NCBI GenBank assembly: GCA_947496145.1
Contig: CANMBS010000006.1
Location: 1-64,000 of the forward strand
Reading direction: 5' to 3'
Source of the DNA: an uncultured Pseudovibrio sp.
Lineage (GTDB): Bacteria; Pseudomonadota; Alphaproteobacteria; Rhizobiales; Stappiaceae
Length of the DNA stretch: 64,000 nt
Shown one piece after another: positions 8,864-18,207 of this stretch (position 1 is the stretch's first letter; each line of letters opens with the position of its first letter). The notes below the pieces were generated by a model that had not been told where the DNA came from, did no database searches, and saw only the letters and a program-made list of their open reading frames with translations. Made by a program: the position numbers and the translations under genes.

Positions 8864-10228
8864 TCAGCTTTCAGACCGAACAGCATCACTATGTGAAGCA
8901 CCTAAATCAGTATTTTTGAGGGTCTTTTCTTTTTCACTATCGCCAGCACTTGTCGGAGGCTTACGACCCTGCCTCTCATCATCCTTTCGCTTATCTGACT
9001 TCTGTTCAGGTCGCTTACCGTCACTCACGACAGGCTCAGCCGTTTCCTGTGGGGATTTAAGGGTAAAGCCCGGTTCTGCCTGTACATTGACTTTGGTACC
9101 TGATCGCAAGTCTCGCACTGACTCAGTGATTACAACATCGCCGGGTTCAACCTCTCCTTCGACGAGGACACGATCAGCGCTACGCTCGATAACAGTTACA
9201 TCCGTGCGCTTGGCCAACCCATTTTCTGCCAACCAGATGTGAGGGCCAGTCCTGTCCCATTTAAGAGCAATTGAAGGTACTGAAGGCCATTCATCTCCCT
9301 TCAACTGAACACGTGCGTCAAAAGCAACACCAGAACGCAGCAAATCATCCGGGTTCTCGACAGTTGCCTGAATTTTCAATGTTCGGGATTCTGAATTGAC
9401 CCGGTTTTCCATAGCTGTTAGCTCGCCAAAAAAGACACGTCCGGGCATAGCTTCCGTGCGGAGTTCAACTTGATCTCCATGTCTTACTTTGTTCGCAAAC
9501 CGCTCCGGAACCACGAACTCAACCAGTATGGCGGATCGATCATCCAACCCGGTAATACGTGATGACTGAGTGACGTAGTCTCCAATTTCGACATCGACAA
9601 TACCCAGCACTCCATCAAATGGTGCTTTCACTCGCCTGCGTTCCAAATCGATTATGGCCTTGTCTAAATCCAGACGAGCCTGATTGGTCGCAAGGACAGC
9701 ATTTTGCATTTGCACCGTGGAGATTGTTTGGGATGTCATCAGCTTTTCAAAGCGTTCGACCTGCTCTTCAGCATTTTTGAGTGCAAGCTTTGCCCGTTCA
9801 ACTGCAAGCTTCTCCTCTGCATCGTCCAAGCGCATTATCAACTCGCCAGTTTCGACACGAGTACCTGCTTTGTTAGGCAGTTCTGTCACTCGGCCTGAAC
9901 TTTCCGGGTAAAGATCCGTCATCTTCACCGCTCGTCCCGTGCCAATAGCCCTGACGAATGTATCTGTAATACCAGTTGTCACGTTTCTTGCTCGGGACAG
10001 GATTTCCTGATTGCCGCCCGCGCCTGAAGCACGTCTTTTGCCCCGTTGTGATTTTGCCCCACCCTTTACCACGATATCTGATCCATCGGTTTTCCAGAGC
10101 GTCAAGCCAAGTGATGAGAGAACTGGAACCGGGCCTGAAAACACAGCAGGCTTACTAATGTAAAGCCCGGCAACACCAATAGCTATAAGGATCAGACTCA
10201 CTTTGATAGTCTGTCTTGGACGGGACAT
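8864..10228 (-). CDS. RND efflux periplasmic adaptor (membrane fusion protein)
   Basis: A 454-residue HlyD/AcrA-type adaptor. An N-terminal membrane anchor (about residues 9-27) is followed by a lipoyl half-motif, an alpha-helical hairpin (KLALKNAEEQVERFEKL) and a second lipoyl half (VKAPFDGVLGIVDV), then beta-barrel and membrane-proximal domains. The C-terminal tail of about 70 residues is highly charged and Lys/Arg/Glu rich, longer than in most adaptors. The start at 10228 is chosen because AGGAG lies ten bases upstream; an in-frame codon at 10252 is less likely. It is the first gene of the operon with the pump at 5666. Confidence 0.93.
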   Translation of the reverse strand: MSRPRQTIKVSLILIAIGVAGLYISKPAVFSGPVPVLSSLGLTLWKTDGSDIVVKGGAKSQRGKRRASGAGGNQEILSRARNVTTGITDTFVRAIGTGRAVKMTDLYPESSGRVTELPNKAGTRVETGELIMRLDDAEEKLAVERAKLALKNAEEQVERFEKLMTSQTISTVQMQNAVLATNQARLDLDKAIIDLERRRVKAPFDGVLGIVDVEIGDYVTQSSRITGLDDRSAILVEFVVPERFANKVRHGDQVELRTEAMPGRVFFGELTAMENRVNSESRTLKIQATVENPDDLLRSGVAFDARVQLKGDEWPSVPSIALKWDRTGPHIWLAENGLAKRTDVTVIERSADRVLVEGEVEPGDVVITESVRDLRSGTKVNVQAEPGFTLKSPQETAEPVVSDGKRPEQKSDKRKDDERQGRKPPTSAGDSEKEKTLKNTDLGASHSDAVRSES

Positions 10229-10472
10229 TAAAACCCAGCTCCTATCTGGCAACGCGATACTGACGGGTCTGATGGCTCACACTCTTTTATGAGCACCAAA
10301 CAAATGAGTATGCCTAAAAGAACACATTAGTTGAGAGTGTTTTACATTGCTTTTGTGAGACATGTGCATTTTGAAATTTATAAAAACGTAATGACATTTT
10401 CAAATGCAAGCATTTGCTACATCTGGTTACAATTTCACGACACCTGGAAAGAGTTTTCCAAAGCCATTCACG

Positions 10473-10500
10473 CAAAAGGCCCGGCGAGGTCGCCGGGCCT
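10473..10500 (-). terminator. Intrinsic terminator of the L,D-transpeptidase gene
   Basis: A perfect 10-bp stem AGGCCCGGCG (10477-10486) with CGCCGGGCCT (10491-10500) and a four-base loop; read on the minus strand it is followed by TTTTGCG. It lies 27 bp after the stop at 10527. Confidence 0.9.
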
Positions 10501-10526
10501 GTCATCTTTTAATCCAAGTTCATTCG

Positions 10527-11261
10527 TTAAACACTAAGAGGTTCAACAGGATTACCAGCCGGTCGAACAACAACACGAGAACCGTTTGGGACGCGATTGT
10601 ACAGATCAATAACATCTTGATTAAGCAACCGAATACAGCCACTTGAAACATTCTTTCCGATGGACCAGTGCTCGTTGGTTCCATGTAGGCGGTACAACGT
10701 GTCCTTACCATTCTGGAACAGATAAAGTGCTCGGGCACCTAACGGGTTTTCAATGCCCGGGGCCATACCATAACGGAACTCTTCAAGTTCAGGCTGACGC
10801 GCAATCATGTCCGCAGGTGGTGTCCATTTAGGCCATTGACGTTTGTATTGGATAACAGCATCGCCTTGCCAACCAAAGCCGGCACGGCCAACACCGACAC
10901 CGTAGCGCATTGCGGTTCTGTCATCGCGCACCAGATAAAGGAAGCGGTTTGCCGGATCAACGACAACTGTTCCCCCTTCCTCAGGTCCACTGTAACGAAC
11001 AACCTGGCGCAGATATTTTCCATCCGGGATCTGCGCAAGGTTCACCGCTGGAACAGGGTGCTCTTCCTGCGGTATTGGGCCATACATAGCCTTGTAATAA
11101 GGGTCCTGTCGCAAGTCGCTCACAACTTTACGTTTTGGAGAGCTTGTTGTCTGACAACCCGCCAGTGCGAATGCACTTGCGCCAACAATGAAGCCCCGCC
11201 GAGATAGACTTACCTTGCTTGAATGCCTCGCCTTCTCGGCAACAGCCATAAAAGTGCTCAT
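10527..11261 (-). CDS. L,D-transpeptidase (YkuD domain), exported lipoprotein-like
   Basis: A 244-residue YkuD-domain enzyme. The catalytic signature is HGTNEHWSIG followed by SSGCIRLLN, with Cys as nucleophile. It forms 3-3 peptidoglycan cross-links or anchors proteins to peptidoglycan in the periplasm. The N terminus has a twin-arginine-like motif (SRRGFIVGAS) and a lipobox (ALAGC), so export and lipidation are likely. The ATG at 11261 is chosen for its AGGGTG ribosome site; an in-frame codon at 11315 is possible. Monocistronic, with a terminator at 10477. A second, larger L,D-transpeptidase is at 29164. Confidence 0.92.
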   Translation of the reverse strand: MSTFMAVAEKARHSSKVSLSRRGFIVGASAFALAGCQTTSSPKRKVVSDLRQDPYYKAMYGPIPQEEHPVPAVNLAQIPDGKYLRQVVRYSGPEEGGTVVVDPANRFLYLVRDDRTAMRYGVGVGRAGFGWQGDAVIQYKRQWPKWTPPADMIARQPELEEFRYGMAPGIENPLGARALYLFQNGKDTLYRLHGTNEHWSIGKNVSSGCIRLLNQDVIDLYNRVPNGSRVVVRPAGNPVEPLSV

Positions 11262-11593
11262 AGTCACCCTATTCTTGTTTCCTTGTTCATTTGCCGAGGA
11301 TGATGCAACAGGCATACCGCACAGCCGATTTGCTTTCTAACTTGTCTCTATCAATATCTAATTGAGGAAGACAGAGGGTCACGACAATTTGAACCTACGT
11401 GCAATTCACCATGTGGATTTAGTTGGTTTTGCACGTTTGAACAGTTTGCATATGTTCGACATAGAAACGCCGTCTGGCCTGCACATGGCTGTAATGAGGC
11501 CAGTTAAAGATAAAGATGACTTTTTTACAGATAGCGTTGGTTTGCCGACCTCAGGAATAATGAGAACGGCAAATCTGCTTCAGAATAAAGCGG

Positions 11594-12499
11594 TTATGGC
11601 GTGTGATGTTCATGCCAGTGCCGGGCGATATCGATACGTCGTGGTATCCAAACATCTTGCTTGTCTGCGATGTATTTTAAGAAACGAGCAAGCCCGGCAG
11701 TTCTGCCGGGCCGTCCAGCAAGGCGGCAATGAAGTCCAACTGACATCATTTTTGGTGCGCCGTCCTGCCCTTCTTCGTAGAGGATGTCGAAACTATCTTT
11801 GAGATAGGTAAAGAATTGCTCACCAGTATTGAAGCCTTGCGCAGTCGCAAATCGCATATCATTTGCATCGAGCGTATAAGGAATGATGAGGTGCTGACCT
11901 GCAGGTCCCTCGACCCAATATGGCAGATCGTCTGCGTAACTGTCTGAACTGTACAGGAAACCACCTTCTTCCATCACCAAGTCAAGTGTATTGACGGAAG
12001 TTCTTCCTGTGTACCAGCCCAAAGGACGTTCACCAGTTACATCTTTATGTATCTGGATTGCCTGTTGCATATGCCAGCGTTCCTCCTCGCCGGAAAAATC
12101 CTTGTACTCAATCCACTTCAAACCATGAGACGCGATTTCCCAATCGGCTTCTTTCATGGCTTTAACAGCTTCGGGATTTCGTGCTAACGCGGTTGCAACT
12201 CCATAAACGGTGACGGATAACTGATGTTTTTGGAACAGGTGCCACAGACGCCAGAACCCTGCACGAGAACCATATTCATATATGGACTCCATGTTCATAT
12301 GGCGCTGGTTGATCCAGCTTTCGGCACCAATGATCTCCGAGAGGAAAGCCTCTGACCCGGCATCTCCATGAAGAATATTATTCTCACCGCCTTCTTCATA
12401 GTTGATGACAAACTGAACTGCAATTTTTGCGTTTCCGGGCCATTTAGGGTCGGGCGTACTATTCGCGTAACCGATCATGTCACGTACATATTCAATCAT
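11594..12499 (-). CDS. puuE: Allantoinase PuuE (polysaccharide deacetylase family)
   Basis: A 301-residue member of the PuuE group within the NodB/polysaccharide-deacetylase superfamily, which opens the ring of allantoin to allantoate in purine breakdown. Family hallmarks are the N-terminal MIGYANSTPDPKWPG region, NYEEGGENN, EYGSRAGFWR, ASHGLKWI and GWYTGR. An AAGAGAG ribosome site precedes the ATG. No urate oxidase, HIU hydrolase or ureide permease gene is nearby, so it is a lone pathway member here. The 278 bp downstream to the L,D-transpeptidase hold no convincing gene. Confidence 0.9.
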   Translation of the reverse strand: MIEYVRDMIGYANSTPDPKWPGNAKIAVQFVINYEEGGENNILHGDAGSEAFLSEIIGAESWINQRHMNMESIYEYGSRAGFWRLWHLFQKHQLSVTVYGVATALARNPEAVKAMKEADWEIASHGLKWIEYKDFSGEEERWHMQQAIQIHKDVTGERPLGWYTGRTSVNTLDLVMEEGGFLYSSDSYADDLPYWVEGPAGQHLIIPYTLDANDMRFATAQGFNTGEQFFTYLKDSFDILYEEGQDGAPKMMSVGLHCRLAGRPGRTAGLARFLKYIADKQDVWIPRRIDIARHWHEHHTP

Positions 12500-12912
12500 G
12501 GTGCTCTCTTTTAAGCTGAAATCAACTGATCATCGCAAAACCGCAGCACATAACAAGCCTGTTTTGCAGAAACTCAACCCACACCCCACTCTCTACGACT
12601 GAAAATTTAAACAACTTGTGATAGCGAACACATAAATTCGATGTAACACTAAAGATAGTAGCAGGCATGCTATTGAAATTTGGTGGAGCAAACCAATTTG
12701 AAATAAAGAAAGAGTGGTCAGCCATATGCTGATACATTTCTAAATTTGACAGTTTCTGCGACTTTAAGTAAAACACAATGCTATATATATCCAGATGATA
12801 TATATCGGGCAAAGTAAGTGCTTTACCTTACAGTCACCCCTATGCGTTCAGTAGATTACATAAGCTCAATTCGGGCAGATTTCTTTTAACATTCAGTGCC
12901 ATATGGTGGAGA
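12500..12912 (+). other. Intergenic region between divergent puuE and padR
   Basis: A 413-bp AT-rich gap with no convincing gene. It must contain the promoters of puuE (leftward) and the PadR-RND operon (rightward). Its most notable element is the inverted repeat at 12783-12805. Confidence 0.6.
12783..12805. promoter_or_regulatory. Inverted repeat, candidate PadR operator
   Basis: ATATATATC (12783-12791) and GATATATAT (12797-12805) form a perfect 9-bp inverted repeat with a 5-bp spacer, 108 bp before the padR start. PadR-family dimers bind AT-rich dyads in front of their own genes, so it is a reasonable operator candidate. This is inference. Confidence 0.45.
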
Positions 12913-13461
12913 ATGAGCACACGTAAATTTTGTCTTGCCATACTGTCCAATGGCGAAGCCACTGGATATGAAATCCGCAAGGCTGCACAAGAGGGGCAAT
13001 ACAGCCATTTCATTGAAGCTGGTTACGGATCAATTTATCCCTCACTTGCCAAAATGGAACAGGAAGGGCTTGTCGTGTTTCGCGAAGAAACCTCTGTTGG
13101 GAAACCCTCCCGGAAAATCTATAGCATGACGCCAGCCGGGCGATCAGCTTTTGTTCAAGAACTAAAAGAAACGCCTGTTGAGGACTTGTTCAGGTCGCCT
13201 TTTCTCCTTCTGGCACTTAATAGCCAGTGGGTTGGGTCCGACTTCATTTCAAAAGAAATCGACCGACGAGAAGAACATCTGGAGCAGAAGATTGAGGGCA
13301 TGCGACACCAGCTTGAGCTTTGTTGCAACCCCGCTAGTGCATGGACCTTGGAATACGGGATCACCACTCTAAGTGCTTCCCTGTCTTATCTGAAAACAAA
13401 CCGAAGCAAGCTTGAACAGATCGCTGGCGAGTGTCACGCCCCTGTTCTTGCCGCTGAATAA
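12913..13461 (+). CDS. PadR family transcriptional regulator
   Basis: A 182-residue PadR-type regulator. The N-terminal winged helix (residues 1-80) shows the family pattern LAILSNGEATGYEIRK, GSIYPSLAKMEQEGLV and RKIYSMTPAGR; the C-terminal part (about 85-175) is a helical dimerisation domain. GGTGGAG lies directly before the ATG. It is 24 bp upstream of an RND adaptor gene on the same strand, so it most likely represses this operon and itself and responds to a ligand exported by the pump. Ligand unknown. Confidence 0.9.
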   Translation: MSTRKFCLAILSNGEATGYEIRKAAQEGQYSHFIEAGYGSIYPSLAKMEQEGLVVFREETSVGKPSRKIYSMTPAGRSAFVQELKETPVEDLFRSPFLLLALNSQWVGSDFISKEIDRREEHLEQKIEGMRHQLELCCNPASAWTLEYGITTLSASLSYLKTNRSKLEQIAGECHAPVLAAE

Positions 13462-13485
13462 ACGCCGAAACTGGCGGAGAGAAAA

Positions 13486-14589
13486 ATGGCAATTCGATTT
13501 TCATATGTTCTGGCTTTGGGGCTTACTGCAGGCATTGGCATTTGGATGGCAACGGGTACTACCGTGAGGATGGGTGAGAGTACAGGTGAGGATACACCTC
13601 CGCCTCCGTCAGAACGAGCAAAGGCAAAGTTAGCTGCTCCGTTTGCTGTAAAAGTTGAGACGCTGGAAGCAAGCGTGCGGACGCCTTTTTTAGAGATGCG
13701 CGGACGTACCCAAGCCGACACCCGTGTTGAAGTTCATGCCGAGACCTCCGGTGTTGTCGCAGAGCGTCCAGTTAGCGAAGGCAGTTTCGTTCGTAAGGGT
13801 GATCTTCTTTGTTCTTTGCAAAGAGGAGCACGAGAAGCACGTGTGCTTCAAGCAAATGCTTCCTTAGCGCAAGCAAATATTGACTTTGAAGCTGCCAGCA
13901 AGCTCAGTGGCAAAGGCTTTTCTGCAACGAACCGGGTGATTGCACTGAAGGCCGTACGAGATGCGGCGCAAGCGCAGATGCAGGAAGCAGAACTGGAGCT
14001 GGCGCGTACCGATATTCGTGCACCGATTGACGGGATCGTAGAATCTCCTTTGACTGAAGTGGGGGCCATGCTTGGAGTTGGTAAGGTCTGCGCAACAATC
14101 ATGGCACCGGACCCAATGCTTGCCATTGGTGCAGTTTCTGAAAACAACATTCAGAACATTGAAGTTGGACAAAGTGCGGTGGTCAATCTGGTAACAGGCC
14201 AATCGGTTGAGGGAAAGGTGAGCTTTATTGCGAGTTCTGCTGATCCTGATACCCGCACATTCCGCGTGGAAGTTGAACTGCCCAACCCGGATCTGACACT
14301 AAAGGATGGCGTCACCACAAGTACCCAGCTGCAACTTGCTGACCAAAAAGCTCATTTCGTGTCACCAGGCATTTTAACCCTAGCCGACAACGGCGATATC
14401 GGTCTGCGCGGTGTGGGCGCGGACAATAAAGTTGTGTTTTATCCGGCTGAAATGATTGGCGGCGGTACAAAAGGCGTATGGCTCAAGGGCCTGCCGGACA
14501 AAGTGAATGTGATCACTGTTGGGCAGGACTTTGTGAAGGAAGGGCGTGTAGTTCAACCCGTCTATGAGACCGTGGAGGCTTCGCAATGA
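13486..14589 (+). CDS. RND efflux periplasmic adaptor
   Basis: A 367-residue HlyD/AcrA-type adaptor with an N-terminal membrane anchor or uncleaved signal (residues about 5-21), a lipoyl domain split around a short helical hairpin (ARVLQANASLAQANIDFEAA), the second half RTDIRAPIDGIVESPL, and a beta barrel. A GGAGAG ribosome site precedes the ATG. Middle gene of a padR-adaptor-pump operon; its stop overlaps the pump start by four bases (ATGA), showing translational coupling. Confidence 0.93.
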   Translation: MAIRFSYVLALGLTAGIGIWMATGTTVRMGESTGEDTPPPPSERAKAKLAAPFAVKVETLEASVRTPFLEMRGRTQADTRVEVHAETSGVVAERPVSEGSFVRKGDLLCSLQRGAREARVLQANASLAQANIDFEAASKLSGKGFSATNRVIALKAVRDAAQAQMQEAELELARTDIRAPIDGIVESPLTEVGAMLGVGKVCATIMAPDPMLAIGAVSENNIQNIEVGQSAVVNLVTGQSVEGKVSFIASSADPDTRTFRVEVELPNPDLTLKDGVTTSTQLQLADQKAHFVSPGILTLADNGDIGLRGVGADNKVVFYPAEMIGGGTKGVWLKGLPDKVNVITVGQDFVKEGRVVQPVYETVEASQ

Positions 14590-17500
14590 TTGCTATGCTG
14601 GAGGGAATTCTTCGACGCCCCAAAACGGTTTTCACTCTGATGGTTTTCATGGTGGCTGCGGGCATCATGTCTTACATAGCCATCCCTAAAGAAGCTGCTC
14701 CTGACATTGATGTCCCCTTTTTTTATGTCTCCATTAGTCAGTCGGGCATTTCTCCTGAAGATGGTGCACGCCTGATCGGTCAACCTATGGAGACCGAGCT
14801 GCGCGGCCTTGAAGGGCTGAAAGAGATCACCACAATTGCCTCTGAAGGGCATGTGGGGGTTTTGCTGGAGTTTGATATCAGTGTTGACAAGGACAAGGCC
14901 CTGACCGACGTTCGAGAGAAAGTCGACACAGCGAAGGCAAGCATCCCAGAGGATGCCAAGGAACCGTCTGTCAGCACTCATAATATGGCGTTGCAGCCAA
15001 CTATGACCATTGCTCTTTCCGGTGACGTTCCAGCTCGCACTCTCTACCGGCTTGCTGATCGAATGACAGATCAAATAGAGGGTATTGCTTCTGTCAAGGA
15101 AGTGGAACTAACAGGTAAGCGAGACGAACAGTTAGAAGTCATTATTGATACTCTGAAAATGGAGAGTTACTCCGTTAGTCAGAGTGAGCTGATTAATGCG
15201 CTGCGTATGAATAACCAGCTGGTCGCAGCGGGCTTTATTGATAGTGGTGCAGGGCGTTTTAACATTAAGGTTCCGGGACTGATCCTGGATGCAGATGACG
15301 TCTACTCTCTGCCAGTTAAACAGTCTGGTGAAGGAGTGGTCACGCTTGGCGACATTGCGTCAATCAAGCGAACTTTTAAAGATGCAAGCACCTATACGCT
15401 GGTGAATGGGCAACCTGCAGTTTCTCTCGATGTGATCAAACGTATTGGCGAAAATATCATTGAGAATAATGCTGCCGTGCGTGCCGTTGTTGAAGAGATC
15501 GAAAAAGACCTGCCTTCGACTGTGACCATAAGCTACATGCTTGATGTGTCTGACAATATCTTCAAAGTACTGAACTCTCTCGAAAGCTCTATCATGACAG
15601 CAATCTTCCTTGTGATGATTGTTGTTGTGGCTGCTCTCGGCTTGCGCTCTGCAGTTCTTGTGGGTCTGGCAATTCCGACCAGTTTTATGCTTGGCTTCCT
15701 TACACTCACAACCATCGGCATGACCGTCAACAATATGGTCATGTTTGGTCTTGTACTTACAGTCGGTATGTTGGTGGATGGCGCGATTGTAATGGTGGAG
15801 TACGCAGACCGCAAAGCCGCTGAAGGTATGCCTCCTCGCGAAGCTTACATCCGTGCAGCTAAACTGATGTTCTGGCCCATTGTATCTTCCACAGCAACCA
15901 CATTGGCGGCTTTCCTGCCTATGCTTTTATGGCCGGGTGTAATCGGTGAGTTTATGAGTTACCTGCCGATCATGGTAATCATCATTCTTTCCGGCTCATT
16001 ATTGACAGCAATGGTATTCTTACCAGTCACAGGTGGCATCCTTGCGAAGGTGTTTGCAATTTCCGCAAGATACGGAGATTACTTGCTTTCGTGTGTAGTC
16101 GGTTTGTTTATTGCGGCCTATATTGTAAATCTTCCCATTGTCGCTCAGTTCTGGCGCTCACACGAGTTACCGGCCCAGATAGCTCTTATTCTTGCTATCA
16201 CACTACCTATCGTGGGCGCGGTGTTCTGGCCTGCACTTCAACTCTTTCGTCCAATCGTTGAGTACTCCCGACGTGTCGCAGAAAAACGAAAGACAGAGGA
16301 ATTTGCTGCTGCTCGTGTATTTTCTGGAAACGGTCCTTTCGACACCACGAAACTAAAAGGCTTCACACGAGTTTACATAGCCGCTTTAGGGGTTCTGGTT
16401 CGCAAGTGGTGGGCGGGTGTGATTGCCATGTTAACGATGGCATTTGTGTGCGCTGGTATTCTGATAAGCTTCGTGACCTACTTTCCAGGCAGTCAGCTAT
16501 TTGTAAATGAAGAACCTGAACAAGGTAAGTTTTACGTTACAGCACGTGGCAACATGTCAGCCGCCGAAGCGCTTCAACTTGTCCGACAAGTAGATGATAT
16601 CATTCTCACAGAGCCGGGTGTAAAAAATGTGGTCACCCGCGCCTTTCCAGTTGGCTTGCGAGGTGGAGGCGGAAACAATTCACCTGCGGACCTAATCGGT
16701 TCAATTGATATTGAATTTGTCGATTTTTGTTGCCGCAGACCTGCCTCTGAGATTTTTAACAATATTCGTGCTCAAACTGACCTGCTTCCAGGTATCAAAG
16801 TTGAAGCCAGAAAGGTTGAGGGTGGCCCTCCAACGGGCAAAGACATCCAGTTGCAAGTCACTTCTCTTGATTATGATGCAGCTGCTATAGCTGCCTCGCG
16901 TGTTCGTGACTACTTAGATACTGTCGACGGGTTACGCGATCAAGAAGACAGTCGTCCACTGCCGGGAATTGACTGGGAGCTCACTATCGACCGAGACAAA
17001 GCAGCACGGTATAAGGCTGATATCGCAGCTGTGGGTGCTATGGTTCAGCTTGTTACCAATGGTGTGCTGATCGGAGACTATCGTCCAGCAGACGCTGAAG
17101 ATGAAGTAGATATTCGCGTTCGTCTTCCTCAGTCGGAGCGCACACTTGATAAGTTTGATGAACTGCGGCTACGCACACCGCTGGGTCAGATACCATTGTC
17201 CAATTTTGTGGAACGAACCCCGAAGCAAAAAGTATCAACCATGACCCGTCGTGACGGTTTGTTCTCTTTCGATGTTAAAGCCAGCGTCAATCAGGACAAG
17301 TATCTCGTCACAGAAAAAGAAACTGAAATTGGTATATGGTTAGAATCGCAGCAATGGCCGGAAAATGTCTCTGTAAAGTTTAGAGGGGCAAACGAGGAAG
17401 GCAAAGAAACTGAAGCTTTCCTTGGCAAAGCTATGATTGGTGCGTTGTTTCTGATGTTCATCATTCTGCTGACCCAGTTTAACAGCTTCTATCAAACGAC

Positions 17501-18101
17501 CCTCACACTTCTAACCGTTGTTTTGAGTGTGTTCGGCGTATTGTTAGGCATGCTCGTAACGGGGCAGCAGTTCTCAACCGTGATGACTGGTACAGGTATC
17601 GTCGCGCTGGCGGGTATTGTGGTAAACAACGCAATCGTTCTTATCGATACTTACAATCGTTTCCGCAAAGACGGGCAAAGTCCAATCGATGCAGCACTGC
17701 GTACCAGTGCGCAGCGTATCCGTCCGGTTATGCTGACCACAATCACGACGATTGCAGGACTGATCCCGATGGCAACGCAGATTAGTTTTGATTTTGCAGG
17801 TCGTGTTACAACATTCGGCAGCATTACCGCGAGCTGGTGGGTTCAGCTTTCCACTGCGGTCATTTCTGGTCTGGCGTTTTCAACCTTGCTTACATTGGTT
17901 GTCATTCCAGTGGCTTTGGTGATGCCAATGCATGTGATGAATGGTGTTCGAGCGCTCATACTCTATTTTGAAAACCGACATGAATTAAAGTATGCGGACA
18001 GTGAAGGCTTTAATGGGCGCAACGTGCGAGATGAGCCTGAGTTTTCTGACTCTCAACTCGAAGCAAACGAGATCAAGCGCGTGAATGAAGCTGCGGAATA
18101 A
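14586..18101 (+). CDS. RND efflux permease with extra membrane segments
   Basis: A 1171-residue RND permease, about 110-120 residues longer than AcrB. The usual TM1 (about 14-33), TM2-6 (about 337-485) and TM7-12 are visible, but between TM6 and TM7 (TM7 near 607) there is an insertion with two further hydrophobic stretches, about 500-522 and 531-553. In TM4 the AcrB Asp-Asp pair is Asp398-Gly399 (MLVDGAIVMVEY), and the TM10 Lys is Asn1014 (GIVVNNAIVLID). The relay therefore differs from drug-efflux pumps and is closer to the HME or other RND groups. CC at FVDFCCRRP is also notable. Cotranscribed with its adaptor and padR; no outer-membrane partner nearby. Substrate unknown. Confidence 0.93.
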   Translation: MIAMLEGILRRPKTVFTLMVFMVAAGIMSYIAIPKEAAPDIDVPFFYVSISQSGISPEDGARLIGQPMETELRGLEGLKEITTIASEGHVGVLLEFDISVDKDKALTDVREKVDTAKASIPEDAKEPSVSTHNMALQPTMTIALSGDVPARTLYRLADRMTDQIEGIASVKEVELTGKRDEQLEVIIDTLKMESYSVSQSELINALRMNNQLVAAGFIDSGAGRFNIKVPGLILDADDVYSLPVKQSGEGVVTLGDIASIKRTFKDASTYTLVNGQPAVSLDVIKRIGENIIENNAAVRAVVEEIEKDLPSTVTISYMLDVSDNIFKVLNSLESSIMTAIFLVMIVVVAALGLRSAVLVGLAIPTSFMLGFLTLTTIGMTVNNMVMFGLVLTVGMLVDGAIVMVEYADRKAAEGMPPREAYIRAAKLMFWPIVSSTATTLAAFLPMLLWPGVIGEFMSYLPIMVIIILSGSLLTAMVFLPVTGGILAKVFAISARYGDYLLSCVVGLFIAAYIVNLPIVAQFWRSHELPAQIALILAITLPIVGAVFWPALQLFRPIVEYSRRVAEKRKTEEFAAARVFSGNGPFDTTKLKGFTRVYIAALGVLVRKWWAGVIAMLTMAFVCAGILISFVTYFPGSQLFVNEEPEQGKFYVTARGNMSAAEALQLVRQVDDIILTEPGVKNVVTRAFPVGLRGGGGNNSPADLIGSIDIEFVDFCCRRPASEIFNNIRAQTDLLPGIKVEARKVEGGPPTGKDIQLQVTSLDYDAAAIAASRVRDYLDTVDGLRDQEDSRPLPGIDWELTIDRDKAARYKADIAAVGAMVQLVTNGVLIGDYRPADAEDEVDIRVRLPQSERTLDKFDELRLRTPLGQIPLSNFVERTPKQKVSTMTRRDGLFSFDVKASVNQDKYLVTEKETEIGIWLESQQWPENVSVKFRGANEEGKETEAFLGKAMIGALFLMFIILLTQFNSFYQTTLTLLTVVLSVFGVLLGMLVTGQQFSTVMTGTGIVALAGIVVNNAIVLIDTYNRFRKDGQSPIDAALRTSAQRIRPVMLTTITTIAGLIPMATQISFDFAGRVTTFGSITASWWVQLSTAVISGLAFSTLLTLVVIPVALVMPMHVMNGVRALILYFENRHELKYADSEGFNGRNVRDEPEFSDSQLEANEIKRVNEAAE

Positions 18102-18154
18102 AGTTTCAAAGGCAAATAGCTTCGATAGCCTTTTTGCGAAACTTATAGCTTAAG

Positions 18155-18195
18155 ACGACTAAAGGCCGCAGTGACCTACTGCGGCCTTTAGTCGT
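18155..18195. terminator. Bidirectional intrinsic terminator
   Basis: A perfect 18-bp stem (18155-18172 with 18178-18195) and 5-base loop between the convergent RND permease and pssA genes. The T-tracts are short, so termination may rely on stem strength. Confidence 0.8.
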
Positions 18196-18207
18196 TCTCA
18201 TCTCAAA

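Noticed and set aside
11362-11802. A 146-codon plus-strand frame in the gap after puuE
   Set aside because: Starts with TTG, runs into the antisense of puuE and shows no recognisable domain.
12522-12812. A 96-codon minus-strand frame between puuE and padR
   Set aside because: AT-rich, no ribosome site, no family; it covers the expected promoter region of two genes.
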